In this document: piece after piece, positions 7,659 through 16,667 of the stretch
How positions within the stretch are numbered: the stretch's first letter is position 1
How the letters are laid out: every line of letters starts with the position of its first letter
Assembly (NCBI GenBank): GCA_903853805.1
Contig: CAINUN010000067.1
Location: forward strand, 39,539-103,538
Length of the DNA stretch: 64,000 bases
Direction of reading: 5' to 3'
Source of the DNA: an uncultured Bacteroidota bacterium
GTDB lineage: Bacteria; Bacteroidota; Bacteroidia; Chitinophagales; Chitinophagaceae
The notes under the pieces: model-generated
Database searches by the model: none
What the model saw: the letters and a program-made list of their open reading frames with translations, nothing else
Told to the model about the DNA's origin: nothing
Made by a program: the position numbers and the translations under genes

Positions 7659-10504
7659 AACAAAGGAAGTGAAACGACAAACCTATTGTTTTCTATACCA
7701 TAATTTACTTTTTGGTTTGTTAATAAACTATACCTTCTATGAATATTTATTAATCCCAATCCTGCACTTTTTTCTTTACTTATTTTAGGATGAATTTCAT
7801 TGTGAATAGTGATGTGTTGTTCATTGGCTTCAATATAAATTGTCAAGGGGTTAGATTTTGAAACCACATTATGTTTTATGGCGTTTTCCACAAGCAATTG
7901 TAATGCAAGTGGCACAATTTTTTTTGTTTTAAAAAAAGACTCGGGAATATTGACTTCCATACTTAATGCATCTCCAAATCTTGATTTTTGAATGAACATG
8001 TAGTTGTCAATAATTTCAAATTCTTCAACAAGAGCGATAAAATCTCTATCTCTAAACGAAATCATTTTCCGATATAAATCGGAAAGATGAACAGTATATT
8101 CTACTGCTGTATCTGCATCCATTTCAATAAGACTTACCAATGTATTGAGACTATTAAAAAGAAAATGTGGGTTTACTTGGCTCTTTAATTGCTCATACTC
8201 AAAAATCATTCTCTCTTTTTGTAATAAAGCCATTTTTTCTGTCTGCAAATTCCGAATTCGTTGATAATAATATCCAAATGAAAAAATCAAAAAGGCTAGT
8301 CCTAAAACAAACCAGATTTGAACATAAAATGGCTTGCTAATTTTGAAGCTATATTCATCCTCAGAAAACTGTATAAAATTGTTGCTTAAAGAAGCCTGAA
8401 TTTTGAATTTGTAATTTCCAGGTGCTAACTTAGAAAAAGACACTTCGTTATCGTTAGTATAAACCCAATTATTATTGTAGCTTGATAATTGATAACGGTA
8501 AAAAATTTTCTCAGGATTTGAAAAATTGATTGCACTGAAGGTAAATGTCAGATGATTTTCGTAAGCCGAGAAATCATTTCTGCTTTTACTTATTCTTTCA
8601 TTTTCTAGTTTAATAGCATTTATCTGAATATCGGGCGTAATTCTAATAGGAACTTTCAATTTATTGAACACTATAAATCCATGTTCAAAAGGTATGTAGG
8701 TGTTCATATTATTATCTGTAGCTATCAAATTTAGCGCTGTAGATGTGGTATCAATATCCATTCCCAACTTAGTATTGTATGTTCTATATTGTTTTTCTCT
8801 TTGAAACCATTGAAAAACACCTTTTTCACTCACAATAATCACATTACCATCTGCATCCGTTTTCAATGCTGTCACATTATCTCTTGGAGTCATTTCTGAT
8901 ATTGGAAATCTGTGCCAGTTTTTCCCATTATATCTGTAAATAGCATTACTTATGGTCCCTGCCCAAGCAGTCCCTTTATTGTCAATAGAAATACAATAAA
9001 CAACATTTTCTTTCAGTCCGTTTTTAGAATTCCAATGCTTATAATTTTTCCCATCGAATACACACACACCACCACCATCTGTTGCCATCCACATATTACC
9101 TTTATTATCAGAAGCAAGTTGGTAAATATAGTCGCTACTCATACCCGAAGATTTGCTATGGTGTCTAATCAACTTAAGACTATCAAAAGCTATATTGGGA
9201 TTTGTTTCATCTACACCGTTCAGACTTGCAATCCAAAGATTATTTCGGCTACTTTCTATATTCAGAATATGTCCGTGAGCTAAATCGGGAATATTATTTA
9301 TTTTTTGGAGTTTACCATTTAGCAAATTGTATGAGAAAACCCCCTTACCCAATGTACCGATCCATAAATGTGAATTATCCCCTAGGTGAAGACATGTGAT
9401 TTCTGCTGGTAGAATTGCCTTAACTTCATAATGATTAGAACATGATAATGGCAATTGAAATAATTTATTTTCTCTAGCAAACCACAAATGATTTTGTTGA
9501 TCGCATATCATTGCTGCTAACTTTTTCAGTTGAAAGTTATCCAACTCAATTTTCGAAGCATATAAACCTGTTATCAACATCAAACCATCATTGGTTGCAG
9601 CCCACATGTTTCCTGCTTTATCTTTAATCAATTTCCTGAATGCTACACCTTCAAAGGTATAAGGAGTAATATTCAAAGAATTTCCTTCAAGGATTACTTT
9701 TAACAAATAATTCCTTTCAGTTGCAATCCATGCTTCATCTTTTCCAATAGGCAAAATATCATTTACTTGACCCCATGCCCAAGGCTTACAACTAATGAAA
9801 TTTTGTACGTTTTTATTATTTAAGTGTAGTATGGATATTCCACCTTCTTGAGTCCCTATCCAAACCATATCCGTTCCTTGAATTTGTTTGATAACCCTAA
9901 CAATCTCATCTGTCAAGCCATTATCTGAATTGATTTTATCAATCTTTATGCTTTTGTTTTTTCGCTCCAAAATATTGATACCATTGTCTGTCGCTAGTAG
10001 CATTTTATCATTTACCAATTCGTCAGCATAAACATAGTCATCACTCAATCCTTGCTGTTTTGATAACTTATTAGAAAGATCCGCTGCAAAAAGAAAAAAA
10101 CCTTCTTCCGTTGAAACCTCAGTTAATGGACCTGAATGTTTAATGGAATTGATAGCAGAATGAATCTGTACTCCTTTAAGTTTTTTTATTTGTATCGAAC
10201 CGTTTTCAACAAAACCAATTGATCCGTCTTTAAAACCAACACATAGTTTCCCATTATCAGCAACAATGGCTGTTGCTGAAATTTTCCTGTTATCCTCAAT
10301 AGTGTTGAATTTTTTTCCGTCAAAATAAAAAACCCCTGCTTCAGTTGCTAACCATATGTAGCCGTTCTGTTGATAGCAAATGTCATTTACTCTTATAGGA
10401 ACATTTGAATCATTTAACCAAAACTCTTTATGAAACGGCACTTGTGCTTTTGCATAAATACACAACAAGACAGTGAATATTCCTAACAGAAAGGATCTCA
10501 TCAT
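7655..10504 (-). CDS. Propeller-type sensor histidine kinase (Reg_prop, Y_Y_Y, LytS-type kinase)
   Basis: About 949 residues. Start ATG 10504 (or 10501) follows the upstream YceI stop by 1-4 nt; the longer frame to 10531 would overlap it. Order: signal peptide; two seven-bladed propellers built from Reg_prop repeats (patterns such as GYIWLATEAGVF, DMVWIGTQEGG, GNMWMATDGGG, LWIGTLGKG) over roughly 30-590; a Y_Y_Y domain (FSAINFSNPEKIFYRY; LAPGNYKFKIQ) to about 730; one membrane helix (FVLGLAFLIFSFGYYY); then a His_kinase domain with NPHFLFNSLN and an ATPase domain (LVENAIKHN, GLGLINI). Large propeller sensors of this kind detect extracytoplasmic ligands, often sugars, but here the cognate regulator is a separate LytTR protein and the genes nearby are YceI/cytochrome, so the ligand is unknown. 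Confidence 0.92.
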   Translation of the reverse strand: MMRSFLLGIFTVLLCIYAKAQVPFHKEFWLNDSNVPIRVNDICYQQNGYIWLATEAGVFYFDGKKFNTIEDNRKISATAIVADNGKLCVGFKDGSIGFVENGSIQIKKLKGVQIHSAINSIKHSGPLTEVSTEEGFFLFAADLSNKLSKQQGLSDDYVYADELVNDKMLLATDNGINILERKNKSIKIDKINSDNGLTDEIVRVIKQIQGTDMVWIGTQEGGISILHLNNKNVQNFISCKPWAWGQVNDILPIGKDEAWIATERNYLLKVILEGNSLNITPYTFEGVAFRKLIKDKAGNMWAATNDGLMLITGLYASKIELDNFQLKKLAAMICDQQNHLWFARENKLFQLPLSCSNHYEVKAILPAEITCLHLGDNSHLWIGTLGKGVFSYNLLNGKLQKINNIPDLAHGHILNIESSRNNLWIASLNGVDETNPNIAFDSLKLIRHHSKSSGMSSDYIYQLASDNKGNMWMATDGGGVCVFDGKNYKHWNSKNGLKENVVYCISIDNKGTAWAGTISNAIYRYNGKNWHRFPISEMTPRDNVTALKTDADGNVIIVSEKGVFQWFQREKQYRTYNTKLGMDIDTTSTALNLIATDNNMNTYIPFEHGFIVFNKLKVPIRITPDIQINAIKLENERISKSRNDFSAYENHLTFTFSAINFSNPEKIFYRYQLSSYNNNWVYTNDNEVSFSKLAPGNYKFKIQASLSNNFIQFSEDEYSFKISKPFYVQIWFVLGLAFLIFSFGYYYQRIRNLQTEKMALLQKERMIFEYEQLKSQVNPHFLFNSLNTLVSLIEMDADTAVEYTVHLSDLYRKMISFRDRDFIALVEEFEIIDNYMFIQKSRFGDALSMEVNIPESFFKTKKIVPLALQLLVENAIKHNVVSKSNPLTIYIEANEQHITIHNEIHPKISKEKSAGLGLINIHRRYSLLTNQKVNYGIENNRFVVSLPLL

Positions 10505-10505
10505 T

Positions 10506-11051
10506 TCATTTCTTTTTTTCAAAAACTGCATTAACTGTTACTGAAACTTCTGTTGCTATTTTTTCGTAAACAATTCGTGGGATTTTTATGTTATAGTCAG
10601 CTAACAAAACCGGAAAATCAGAATGCACATTTATCACCCTATTCTTTATTGAAACTATTGCCTTGATAATGCGTTCTTGCTCAACGCCATGTATTTTCAA
10701 TTTTCCTTTAGCACGTATTATATATTCGCTATCAAAGTTTACATCTACATTTTCAATTATTTTCCCTACAAAAAATGCATCGGGATAAAGTTCCGACTCC
10801 ATGTAATTTTCATTGAAGTGCTCTTGTTGTAAAGGATTATTGAAACCAAAAAAAGAAACTAAGGGGACTCTAAATGCGAACAGCTTTTTACTAATATCAA
10901 TAACTCCAGAAATATCGTTGGAAGATGCACTTACTAATTCCTTTGTTGCTTCTGAATGAAAATATACATGCCCATTTTTGATTCGAAAAACCTGAGCATA
11001 CAAATCCTGATTACAAGTAATAAATAGAAAAAGTGAGAGGAGAATTCTCAT
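10506..11051 (-). CDS. YceI-like periplasmic protein (copy 2), first gene of cluster
   Basis: A 181-residue protein with a short signal peptide ending near LYAQ and a YceI lipocalin-like fold. It shares with copy 1 (5430-5978) the EHFNENYMESELYP block and the KLKIHGVEQ segment. It is transcribed first and runs directly into the sensor kinase gene. Gene order therefore puts a likely polyisoprenoid-binding protein beside its own sensor; it could deliver the signal to the propeller kinase (inference). Sequence identity to copy 1 looks modest, suggesting an old duplication or separate recruitment rather than a recent copy. Confidence 0.85.
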   Translation of the reverse strand: MRILLSLFLFITCNQDLYAQVFRIKNGHVYFHSEATKELVSASSNDISGVIDISKKLFAFRVPLVSFFGFNNPLQQEHFNENYMESELYPDAFFVGKIIENVDVNFDSEYIIRAKGKLKIHGVEQERIIKAIVSIKNRVINVHSDFPVLLADYNIKIPRIVYEKIATEVSVTVNAVFEKKK

Positions 11052-11206
11052 GAGTTTTAGTAAAAAACGATACTAAAGTAGGTGATTTATTGGTCGTAGA
11101 ATAAAGTGGAGTTCTCTTTTAGTAAAATGTAAAATCTGACTGAGAAATAATAAATCAATGCAAACTCCCTTTCTTCCACATTCCCTAACTTGCAGCATTC
11201 TACATT

Positions 11207-12337
11207 ATGGATTTTGAATTATTAGCGCAAGACAATTATAGCAAAGCAAGGGCAGGACTGATAACTACAGGTCATGGCCAAATTGAAACACCCATTTTTA
11301 TGCCTGTGGGTACAGTAGGCAGTGTGAAAGCTGTGAACCAACAACAATTGAAAGACGAAGTGAAAGCTCAAATTATTTTGGGCAATACTTATCATCTATA
11401 TCTGCGTCCTGGAACCGATATTTTAGAACAAGCAGGTGGCTTACACCGATTCAATGGTTGGGATAAACCTATTCTTACAGACAGTGGTGGCTATCAGGTT
11501 TTCTCTTTATCCAACAATAGAAAACTAACAGAAGAAGGCGCTTTATTTCAGTCGCATATTGATGGTTCGCGCCATCTTTTTTCTCCTGAGAAAGTGATGG
11601 ATATTCAGCGCAGTATTGGCGCCGATATCATCATGGCATTTGATGAATGTCCACCTTATCCTTCCGAGTTTGAGTATGCTAGAAAAAGCATGGAGCTTAC
11701 CCATCGTTGGTTGGCAAGATGTGTGCAAAGGCTAAGTGAAACAGAACCAAAATATGGCTTTGAACAAACACTTTTCCCAATTGTTCAAGGAAGTACTTTT
11801 AAAGATTTAAGAAGATATTCTGCAAGATTCATTGCCGATATTGGTGCAGATGGCAACGCTATAGGTGGACTTTCAGTAGGAGAGTCGGAAGAAATGATGT
11901 ATGAAATGTGTGCGCTGAGTTGTGCTTATCTTCCTGAAGACAAGCCACGTTATTTGATGGGTGTGGGCACACCTTGGAATATCCTAGAAAACATTTCGTT
12001 GGGAGTGGATATGTTTGATTGTGTGATGCCTACACGCAATGGGCGCAACGGAATGCTGTTTACAACTAAGGGCGTTATCAATATCAAAAACAAGAAATGG
12101 GCAAACGATTTTTCGGGAATTGATGATGGTCTCGATTGCCATATGAGTAACTATTATTCAAAAGCATACTTGCGTCATCTATTTGTTGCTAACGAAATTT
12201 TAGGACTTCAAATAGCTAGCATTCACAATCTTGCGTTCTATCTTCACCTCGTGAAACAAGCAAGGCTTCAAATTCTTGCAGGCAGCTTTAAAACCTGGAA
12301 AGAAGCAATGATACCTATTTTAAAACAACGCTTGTAA
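11207..12337 (+). CDS. tgt: Queuine tRNA-ribosyltransferase
   Basis: A 376-residue tRNA-guanine transglycosylase that swaps G34 for a queuosine precursor in tRNAs with GUN anticodons. The conserved LTDSGGYQVFS (D92) and the nucleophile region FDCVMPTRNGRNG are intact. The zinc site is not: where E. coli has three cysteines (CDCYTC), this protein has LDCHMS, keeping one cysteine, although the later IHNLAFY histidine remains. The rest of the domain (YYSKAYLRHL) aligns well, so the enzyme is probably active with altered or no zinc binding; this may be a lineage trait. A permease gene of the LptF/G family follows 21 nt downstream. Confidence 0.94.
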   Translation: MDFELLAQDNYSKARAGLITTGHGQIETPIFMPVGTVGSVKAVNQQQLKDEVKAQIILGNTYHLYLRPGTDILEQAGGLHRFNGWDKPILTDSGGYQVFSLSNNRKLTEEGALFQSHIDGSRHLFSPEKVMDIQRSIGADIIMAFDECPPYPSEFEYARKSMELTHRWLARCVQRLSETEPKYGFEQTLFPIVQGSTFKDLRRYSARFIADIGADGNAIGGLSVGESEEMMYEMCALSCAYLPEDKPRYLMGVGTPWNILENISLGVDMFDCVMPTRNGRNGMLFTTKGVINIKNKKWANDFSGIDDGLDCHMSNYYSKAYLRHLFVANEILGLQIASIHNLAFYLHLVKQARLQILAGSFKTWKEAMIPILKQRL

Positions 12338-12358
12338 TAAAAGAAGCAATCTTTTGGA

Positions 12359-13432
12359 ATGAAAATACTTGACCGCTATATCATTAAAAATTTCCTCGGA
12401 ACTTTTTTCTACGCCATTCTTATTCTGGCGTTGATAACGGCTGTTATTGACTATTCCGAAAAAGTGGATGATTTTGTGAGTCGTCATGCTCCTGCAATGG
12501 AGATTTTGAATTATTACAAAAACTTCATCCCCTATATGGTGGCGTTTTTGTTTCCATTGTTCATTTTCATTGCAACCATTTTCTTCACTTCCAAAATTGC
12601 TTATCGTTCCGAAATTATTGCCATCCTTTCTTCTGGAATATCTTTTCAAAGATTCACAAGACCTTACCTAATTGGTGGCACTATTTTATGTGGAATATCC
12701 TTGCTTGCAAATCATTGGATTGTTCCAGCAGCCAACAAACAACGCCTACATTTTGAAGATCTTTATTACCACGAACAAACCATTTCATCTGATCAAAACG
12801 TTCACTTACGACTTTCCAATAACCTCTATATTTATCTTCAGAGCTACGATTACTCCATCAATACCGGTTACCGTTTTTCGGCAGAAATTATTGAAGGACA
12901 AAATCTTAAAGAAAAGCTGATGGCAGAAAGAATCACCTACGACACTGCTAAGAAATGCTGGAGACTATATAATGTTATGATTCGCCGAAACAATGGCTTG
13001 AAAGAAGAATTATTACACATGCCCGATTTGGTGAAAAATTATGCATTTATTCCTCTTGACCTTAAAGAAGATAACGATAACATGACTGCTATGACTACCC
13101 CTGTTTTATACCGCACCATTCAGCGCGAAAAACTACGTGGTCGTGAAAACCTCAACCTCTTTTATGTGGAACTACACAGGCGAACTGCACAGCCTTTTGC
13201 AGGAATGATTTTGACGATTATTGGAGTGGCCCTTGCTAGCCGAAAAGTTCGTGGTGGTTCGGGCTTGCACCTTGCTATTGGCATTGTTATTAGCGCAGCT
13301 TATATACTCGCTATGCAGTTTTCAACCACCTTCTCTACAAAAGCCGGACTGAACCCCTTGCTTGCCACTTGGATTCCAAATTTCATCTTCGGAGTAATGG
13401 CTATATATCTTTACCGGAAACAGACGAGGTAA
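12359..13432 (+). CDS. LptF/LptG family permease (YjgP/YjgQ)
   Basis: A 357-residue inner-membrane protein of the LPS-export permease family. It has N-terminal helices (FLGTFFYAILILALITAVI; YMVAFLFPLFIFIATIFF), a helix near 95-115, a large periplasmic beta-jellyroll region (about 130-260) and three C-terminal helices ending in the FGVMAIYLYRK region. LptF and LptG with the LptB ATPase extract lipopolysaccharide from the inner membrane and pass it to LptC/LptA. Only one permease gene is here and no lptB is adjacent, so F versus G cannot be decided. Probably cotranscribed with tgt. Confidence 0.88.
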   Translation: MKILDRYIIKNFLGTFFYAILILALITAVIDYSEKVDDFVSRHAPAMEILNYYKNFIPYMVAFLFPLFIFIATIFFTSKIAYRSEIIAILSSGISFQRFTRPYLIGGTILCGISLLANHWIVPAANKQRLHFEDLYYHEQTISSDQNVHLRLSNNLYIYLQSYDYSINTGYRFSAEIIEGQNLKEKLMAERITYDTAKKCWRLYNVMIRRNNGLKEELLHMPDLVKNYAFIPLDLKEDNDNMTAMTTPVLYRTIQREKLRGRENLNLFYVELHRRTAQPFAGMILTIIGVALASRKVRGGSGLHLAIGIVISAAYILAMQFSTTFSTKAGLNPLLATWIPNFIFGVMAIYLYRKQTR

Positions 13433-13550
13433 GAAGAATTTTCTATCACTTTATAGCTTACACTTTGCAGCAAGGCAACCATGTTTTGCTTTATAATTTT
13501 TTTTAAAATCGCATTGTTCTTCGTACCATCTTCAAGCCCTTTCTGTTCCC

Positions 13551-14246
13551 TTAAGTTTCTTCGTTACCTGGAAACCAATACCCCTTCCACTCTTGAGGTG
13601 TTAAAGCATTGTCCGCATTAAACTCACCAATCTTCGTTCTGCGTAGGGCCGATAAATATCCGCCACAACCAAGGGCTGCCCCAAAATCGTTGGCTAAAGA
13701 GCGGATATAAGTGCCCGTGCTACAAGCCACGCGAAAATGAATTTCGGGCAATGCAATCTTGGTGATTTCAAATTCGTTAATGGTTATTTGGCGGGGTTCG
13801 AGCACAATTTCAGCACCTACTCTTGCCAATTCATAGGCACGTTTACCATCTTTTTTAATAGCAGAATGAATGGGCGGAACCTGCGCAATAGTGCCCATAA
13901 ATTGTTGGGTAGCATTTATTATTTCCGCTTCAGTCAAATGTTCAAAAGCTTTAAAATCCTGCGGTTCGCTTTCAAGGTCGTAAGTGGGTGTGATGGCACC
14001 AAGCGTAATGATGCCGCTATATTCTTTCAGGAGTTTTTGATACTCTGAAATTTTCTTTGTGAATTTTCCGGTACAACAAATCAACAATCCAGTGGCCAAC
14101 GGATCAAGTGTACCGGCATGTCCAATTTTAGCTTTGGTCATTTTCTTCACTTTATTGATGGCATAAAAAGAAGACCATTTTAGTGGTTTATCAATAAGAA
14201 TAACAGCACCCAATTTTAATTCCTCAATAGAAGGCAAACTTTTCAT
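13551..14246 (-). CDS. truB: tRNA pseudouridine(55) synthase
   Basis: I chose the ATG at 14246 (MKSLPSIEELKLGAVILIDK), giving 231 residues. The catalytic block GHAGTLDPLATG is complete, with the nucleophile Asp at residue 48; RSLANDFG also matches the family. TruB makes pseudouridine 55 in the T-loop of tRNAs. Bacteroidota enzymes are often short and lack the C-terminal PUA domain, as here. A TAnnTTTG box ends 6 nt before the ATG, so the message should be nearly leaderless. It diverges from aroF, with 83 nt between the two start codons. Confidence 0.94.
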   Translation of the reverse strand: MKSLPSIEELKLGAVILIDKPLKWSSFYAINKVKKMTKAKIGHAGTLDPLATGLLICCTGKFTKKISEYQKLLKEYSGIITLGAITPTYDLESEPQDFKAFEHLTEAEIINATQQFMGTIAQVPPIHSAIKKDGKRAYELARVGAEIVLEPRQITINEFEITKIALPEIHFRVACSTGTYIRSLANDFGAALGCGGYLSALRRTKIGEFNADNALTPQEWKGYWFPGNEET

Positions 14247-14252
14247 CGGGTG

Positions 14253-14260
14253 CAAAGATA
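14253..14260 (-). promoter_or_regulatory. TAnnTTTG box of truB, leaderless spacing
   Basis: The minus strand reads TATCTTTG and ends 6 nt before the truB ATG. In Bacteroidota transcription starts a few bases after this box, so the mRNA would begin at or just before the start codon. It also supports the ATG chosen for truB. Confidence 0.6.
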
Positions 14261-14316
14261 GATTTTGTCGAAGGCTAATTTTAAAAAGAACAGAAAATAT
14301 ACTTCCCTTCAACAAT

Positions 14317-14324
14317 TACCTTTG
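14317..14324 (+). promoter_or_regulatory. TAnnTTTG box of aroF, leaderless spacing
   Basis: TACCTTTG ends 5 nt before the aroF ATG at 14330. Together with the truB box at 14253-14260 it makes a compact divergent promoter; the upstream elements of the two must overlap in the 56 nt between the boxes. Confidence 0.6.
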
Positions 14325-14329
14325 CCAAC

Positions 14330-15400
14330 ATGTCTTTTTTCACTAAAACAGAAGAACCTTTCATCATAGCCGGACCCTGTAGTGCCGAAACCCACGAACA
14401 AGTTTTTGAAACTGCGCAGGCATTAAAGACCCTGTCAGTAAAACTATTTCGTGCAGGTGTGTGGAAGCCCCGCACCAAGCCGGGTTCATTTGAAGGCAAT
14501 GGAATAGATGCTTTGGAATGGCTGTTGGACATGCGTCAAGAATTTCAATTGCCGTTTACGGTAGAAGTAGCCGAACCCAAACATGTAGAAGCCGCTTTGA
14601 AATATGGAGTAGATGTGTTGTGGCTCGGAGCAAGAACCACAGTTAATCCTTTTCAAGTACAGCAAATAGCCGATGCTTTAAAAGGCAGCAAAGTGCCTGT
14701 GATGGTAAAAAATCCGGTGAACCCCGATGTAGATTTATGGGAAGGTGCAATTGAGCGAATAGAGCGCGCAGGTGTTGGCGAAGTGGCTGCTATTCATCGA
14801 GGCTTTTCAACTTATCAAACGTCTTCTATCTATCGCAATCAGCCCAATTGGTCCATACCTATTGAGTTGAAAAGAAGAAGACAAGATTTGTTTATCATTT
14901 GCGACCCAAGCCATATTTCAGGCAACAGAACCTTGGTGAAAGACATTGCTCAAAAAGCAATGGCTTTGTGTTTTGATGGATTGATGATAGAAACACACCC
15001 GCAACCAGAAAAAGCTTGGACAGATGCCGCACAACAAATTACGCCTCAAACCCTCAAGGAGATTTTGTGTGAATTAGTGATTAGAAAGCATGTAGTAGAA
15101 AATGGTATTCATGGTGCTCAAATAGAAAACCTTCGTCAGCAAATGGATAGCATTGATGCAGAAATCATTTACTTGCTTGGCAGAAGAATGGACTTCAGCG
15201 ACCAAATGGGATTGTTGAAAAAAGAACAAAACATGACGGTTTACAGCCCCGAGCGTTGGCGCGAAATTGTGGAAACTAGAAGCGAACAAGCCATGAAGCA
15301 ACAACTTTCGCCTGAGTTCATACTTTCTCTGTACGAAAAAATTCATCACGAGAGCATTCAAAGACAACTAAAACAATTGGAGCAGGGAGAAAAAAACTAA
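14330..15400 (+). CDS. aroF: Bifunctional DAHP synthase / chorismate mutase
   Basis: A 356-residue fusion. Residues 1-250 are a type I-beta 3-deoxy-7-phosphoheptulonate synthase (IAGPCSAET, VWKPRTKPGSFEGNG, CDPSHISGNR), which condenses phosphoenolpyruvate with erythrose-4-phosphate at the entry to the shikimate pathway. Residues about 262-350 are an AroQ-type chorismate mutase helical domain (IENLRQQMDSIDAEIIYLL; YSPERWREIV), which converts chorismate to prephenate. The fusion is common in Bacteroidota; in such fusions the mutase domain also mediates feedback control of the synthase. A shikimate kinase gene lies elsewhere in this window (43143-43640). A methyltransferase gene follows after 29 nt. 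Confidence 0.93.
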   Translation: MSFFTKTEEPFIIAGPCSAETHEQVFETAQALKTLSVKLFRAGVWKPRTKPGSFEGNGIDALEWLLDMRQEFQLPFTVEVAEPKHVEAALKYGVDVLWLGARTTVNPFQVQQIADALKGSKVPVMVKNPVNPDVDLWEGAIERIERAGVGEVAAIHRGFSTYQTSSIYRNQPNWSIPIELKRRRQDLFIICDPSHISGNRTLVKDIAQKAMALCFDGLMIETHPQPEKAWTDAAQQITPQTLKEILCELVIRKHVVENGIHGAQIENLRQQMDSIDAEIIYLLGRRMDFSDQMGLLKKEQNMTVYSPERWREIVETRSEQAMKQQLSPEFILSLYEKIHHESIQRQLKQLEQGEKN

Positions 15401-15429
15401 TCCCCTATTTTTAACCACAAATTTTACTC

Positions 15430-16221
15430 TTGGCACTCAAACAACATAAAGACGAACGCATCCGTTTCGAACAACAGGTAGATAATTCAAGGAGTTTTGT
15501 ACTTCCTTTTATTGAGCATACAAAACAACTCGCGAAAGGTGTTCGGGTATTAGAAATAGGTTGTGGTGAAGGTGGCGTGTTGAAGCCTTTTGCTGAAAAA
15601 GGTTGTACTTGTGTTGGTGTTGATTTGAATCCTATTCGCATTGATATTGCTAATGAATTATTAGCCGATGAAGTGAAGAGTGGCAATATGCGCTTCATTT
15701 ATCAAAACGTGTATGAAGAAAGTTTCCTCAATGAGTTTCGCAACTTCTTCGATGTCATTGTATTGAAAGATGCCATTGAACACATTCCTGAGCAGGAAAA
15801 ATTCATTCCTTATCTCAAAAATTTTCTCAGAAAAGACGGACAAATTTATTTCGGTTTTCCGCCTTGGTACATGCCTTTCGGCGGTCATCAACAAGTGTGT
15901 CACAATAAGTTGGCAAGTGTGTTGCCTTATTACCATATTCTGCCCAAACCAATCTACAAGGCTATCCTAAAACTCTTCAAAGAACCCGATGGGGTGGTAA
16001 CCGAATTGATGGAAATATGGGATACGCAAATCACCATCGAACGTTTTGAGAAAATTGTACGAAAAAGCGATTTGAAAGTGTTACACAAACACCATTTTCT
16101 CATCAATCCCATTTACAAATACAAATTCGGATTGAAACCACGCAAACAAACTGCTTTGATTTCTTGGATGCCTTTTTTCAGAAATTTCCTCACTACTTGT
16201 GTTTATTACACAGTAGGTTAA
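15430..16221 (+). CDS. Class I SAM-dependent methyltransferase (TTG start)
   Basis: A 263-residue protein. No in-frame ATG precedes the SAM-binding motif, so it most likely starts at TTG 15430, 29 nt after aroF. Motif I is VRVLEIGCGEGGVLKPF (about 38-54), followed by the acidic VGVDLNP; DVIVLKDAIEHIPE holds the motif IV acidic loop. The C-terminal half (YMPFGGHQQVCHNK; LISWMPFFRNFLTTCVYY) resembles methyltransferases acting on lipids or small metabolites rather than RNA. Its substrate is not known. Its last base (16221) abuts the end of the convergent tadA gene (16222) with no spacer, so there is no independent terminator. Confidence 0.82.
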   Translation: MALKQHKDERIRFEQQVDNSRSFVLPFIEHTKQLAKGVRVLEIGCGEGGVLKPFAEKGCTCVGVDLNPIRIDIANELLADEVKSGNMRFIYQNVYEESFLNEFRNFFDVIVLKDAIEHIPEQEKFIPYLKNFLRKDGQIYFGFPPWYMPFGGHQQVCHNKLASVLPYYHILPKPIYKAILKLFKEPDGVVTELMEIWDTQITIERFEKIVRKSDLKVLHKHHFLINPIYKYKFGLKPRKQTALISWMPFFRNFLTTCVYYTVG

Positions 16222-16665
16222 TCATCTTTTTGCTGCAAAGAAATCTTTCATCAATTGGGCACAATCATCAGCCATTACGCCCGATGTAATGCTTGATTTT
16301 GGATGAAAAGGATTGGTGTTTTCTGTATATTTTCGATACCCGTTTTTCTCGTCCGATGCACCATAAACAATTCGCCCAATCTTGCTCCAATACATACCAC
16401 CGCAACACATCAGGCAGGGTTCTAGCGTCACATAGAGCGTGGCTTCATTTAGGTATTTACTGCCCAATTCATTAAAGGCTGAAGTCATGGCAATCATCTC
16501 GGCATGAGCAGTACTATCGTTCAATCGTTCCACTTGGTTGTGCCCGCGAGCAATAATTTTTTCTCCCCAAACCACCACAGCACCCACTGGCACTTCTCCT
16601 GCTTCAAAAGCAAGCTTAGCTTCTCGCAGCGCAGCTTTCATAAAATATTCATCGTCAAAAATCAT
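16222..16665 (-). CDS. tadA: tRNA-adenosine deaminase
   Basis: A 147-residue zinc deaminase of the CDA fold. H54-A-E56 and PCLMCCG (C84, C87) provide the zinc ligands and the catalytic glutamate; VPVGAVVV and ARGHNQVE are typical of TadA. TadA converts A34 to inosine in tRNA-Arg(ACG) and is usually essential. The related guanine deaminases cannot be fully excluded from motifs alone. dtd starts upstream on the same strand and ends 2 nt before this ATG, so both tRNA-quality genes form one operon. Confidence 0.88.
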   Translation of the reverse strand: MIFDDEYFMKAALREAKLAFEAGEVPVGAVVVWGEKIIARGHNQVERLNDSTAHAEMIAMTSAFNELGSKYLNEATLYVTLEPCLMCCGGMYWSKIGRIVYGASDEKNGYRKYTENTNPFHPKSSITSGVMADDCAQLMKDFFAAKR

Positions 16666-16667
16666 GG

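Noticed and set aside
8912..9399. Plus-strand open frames inside the sensor kinase gene
   Set aside because: Shadows of the kinase repeats on the opposite strand; no motifs and poor codon use.
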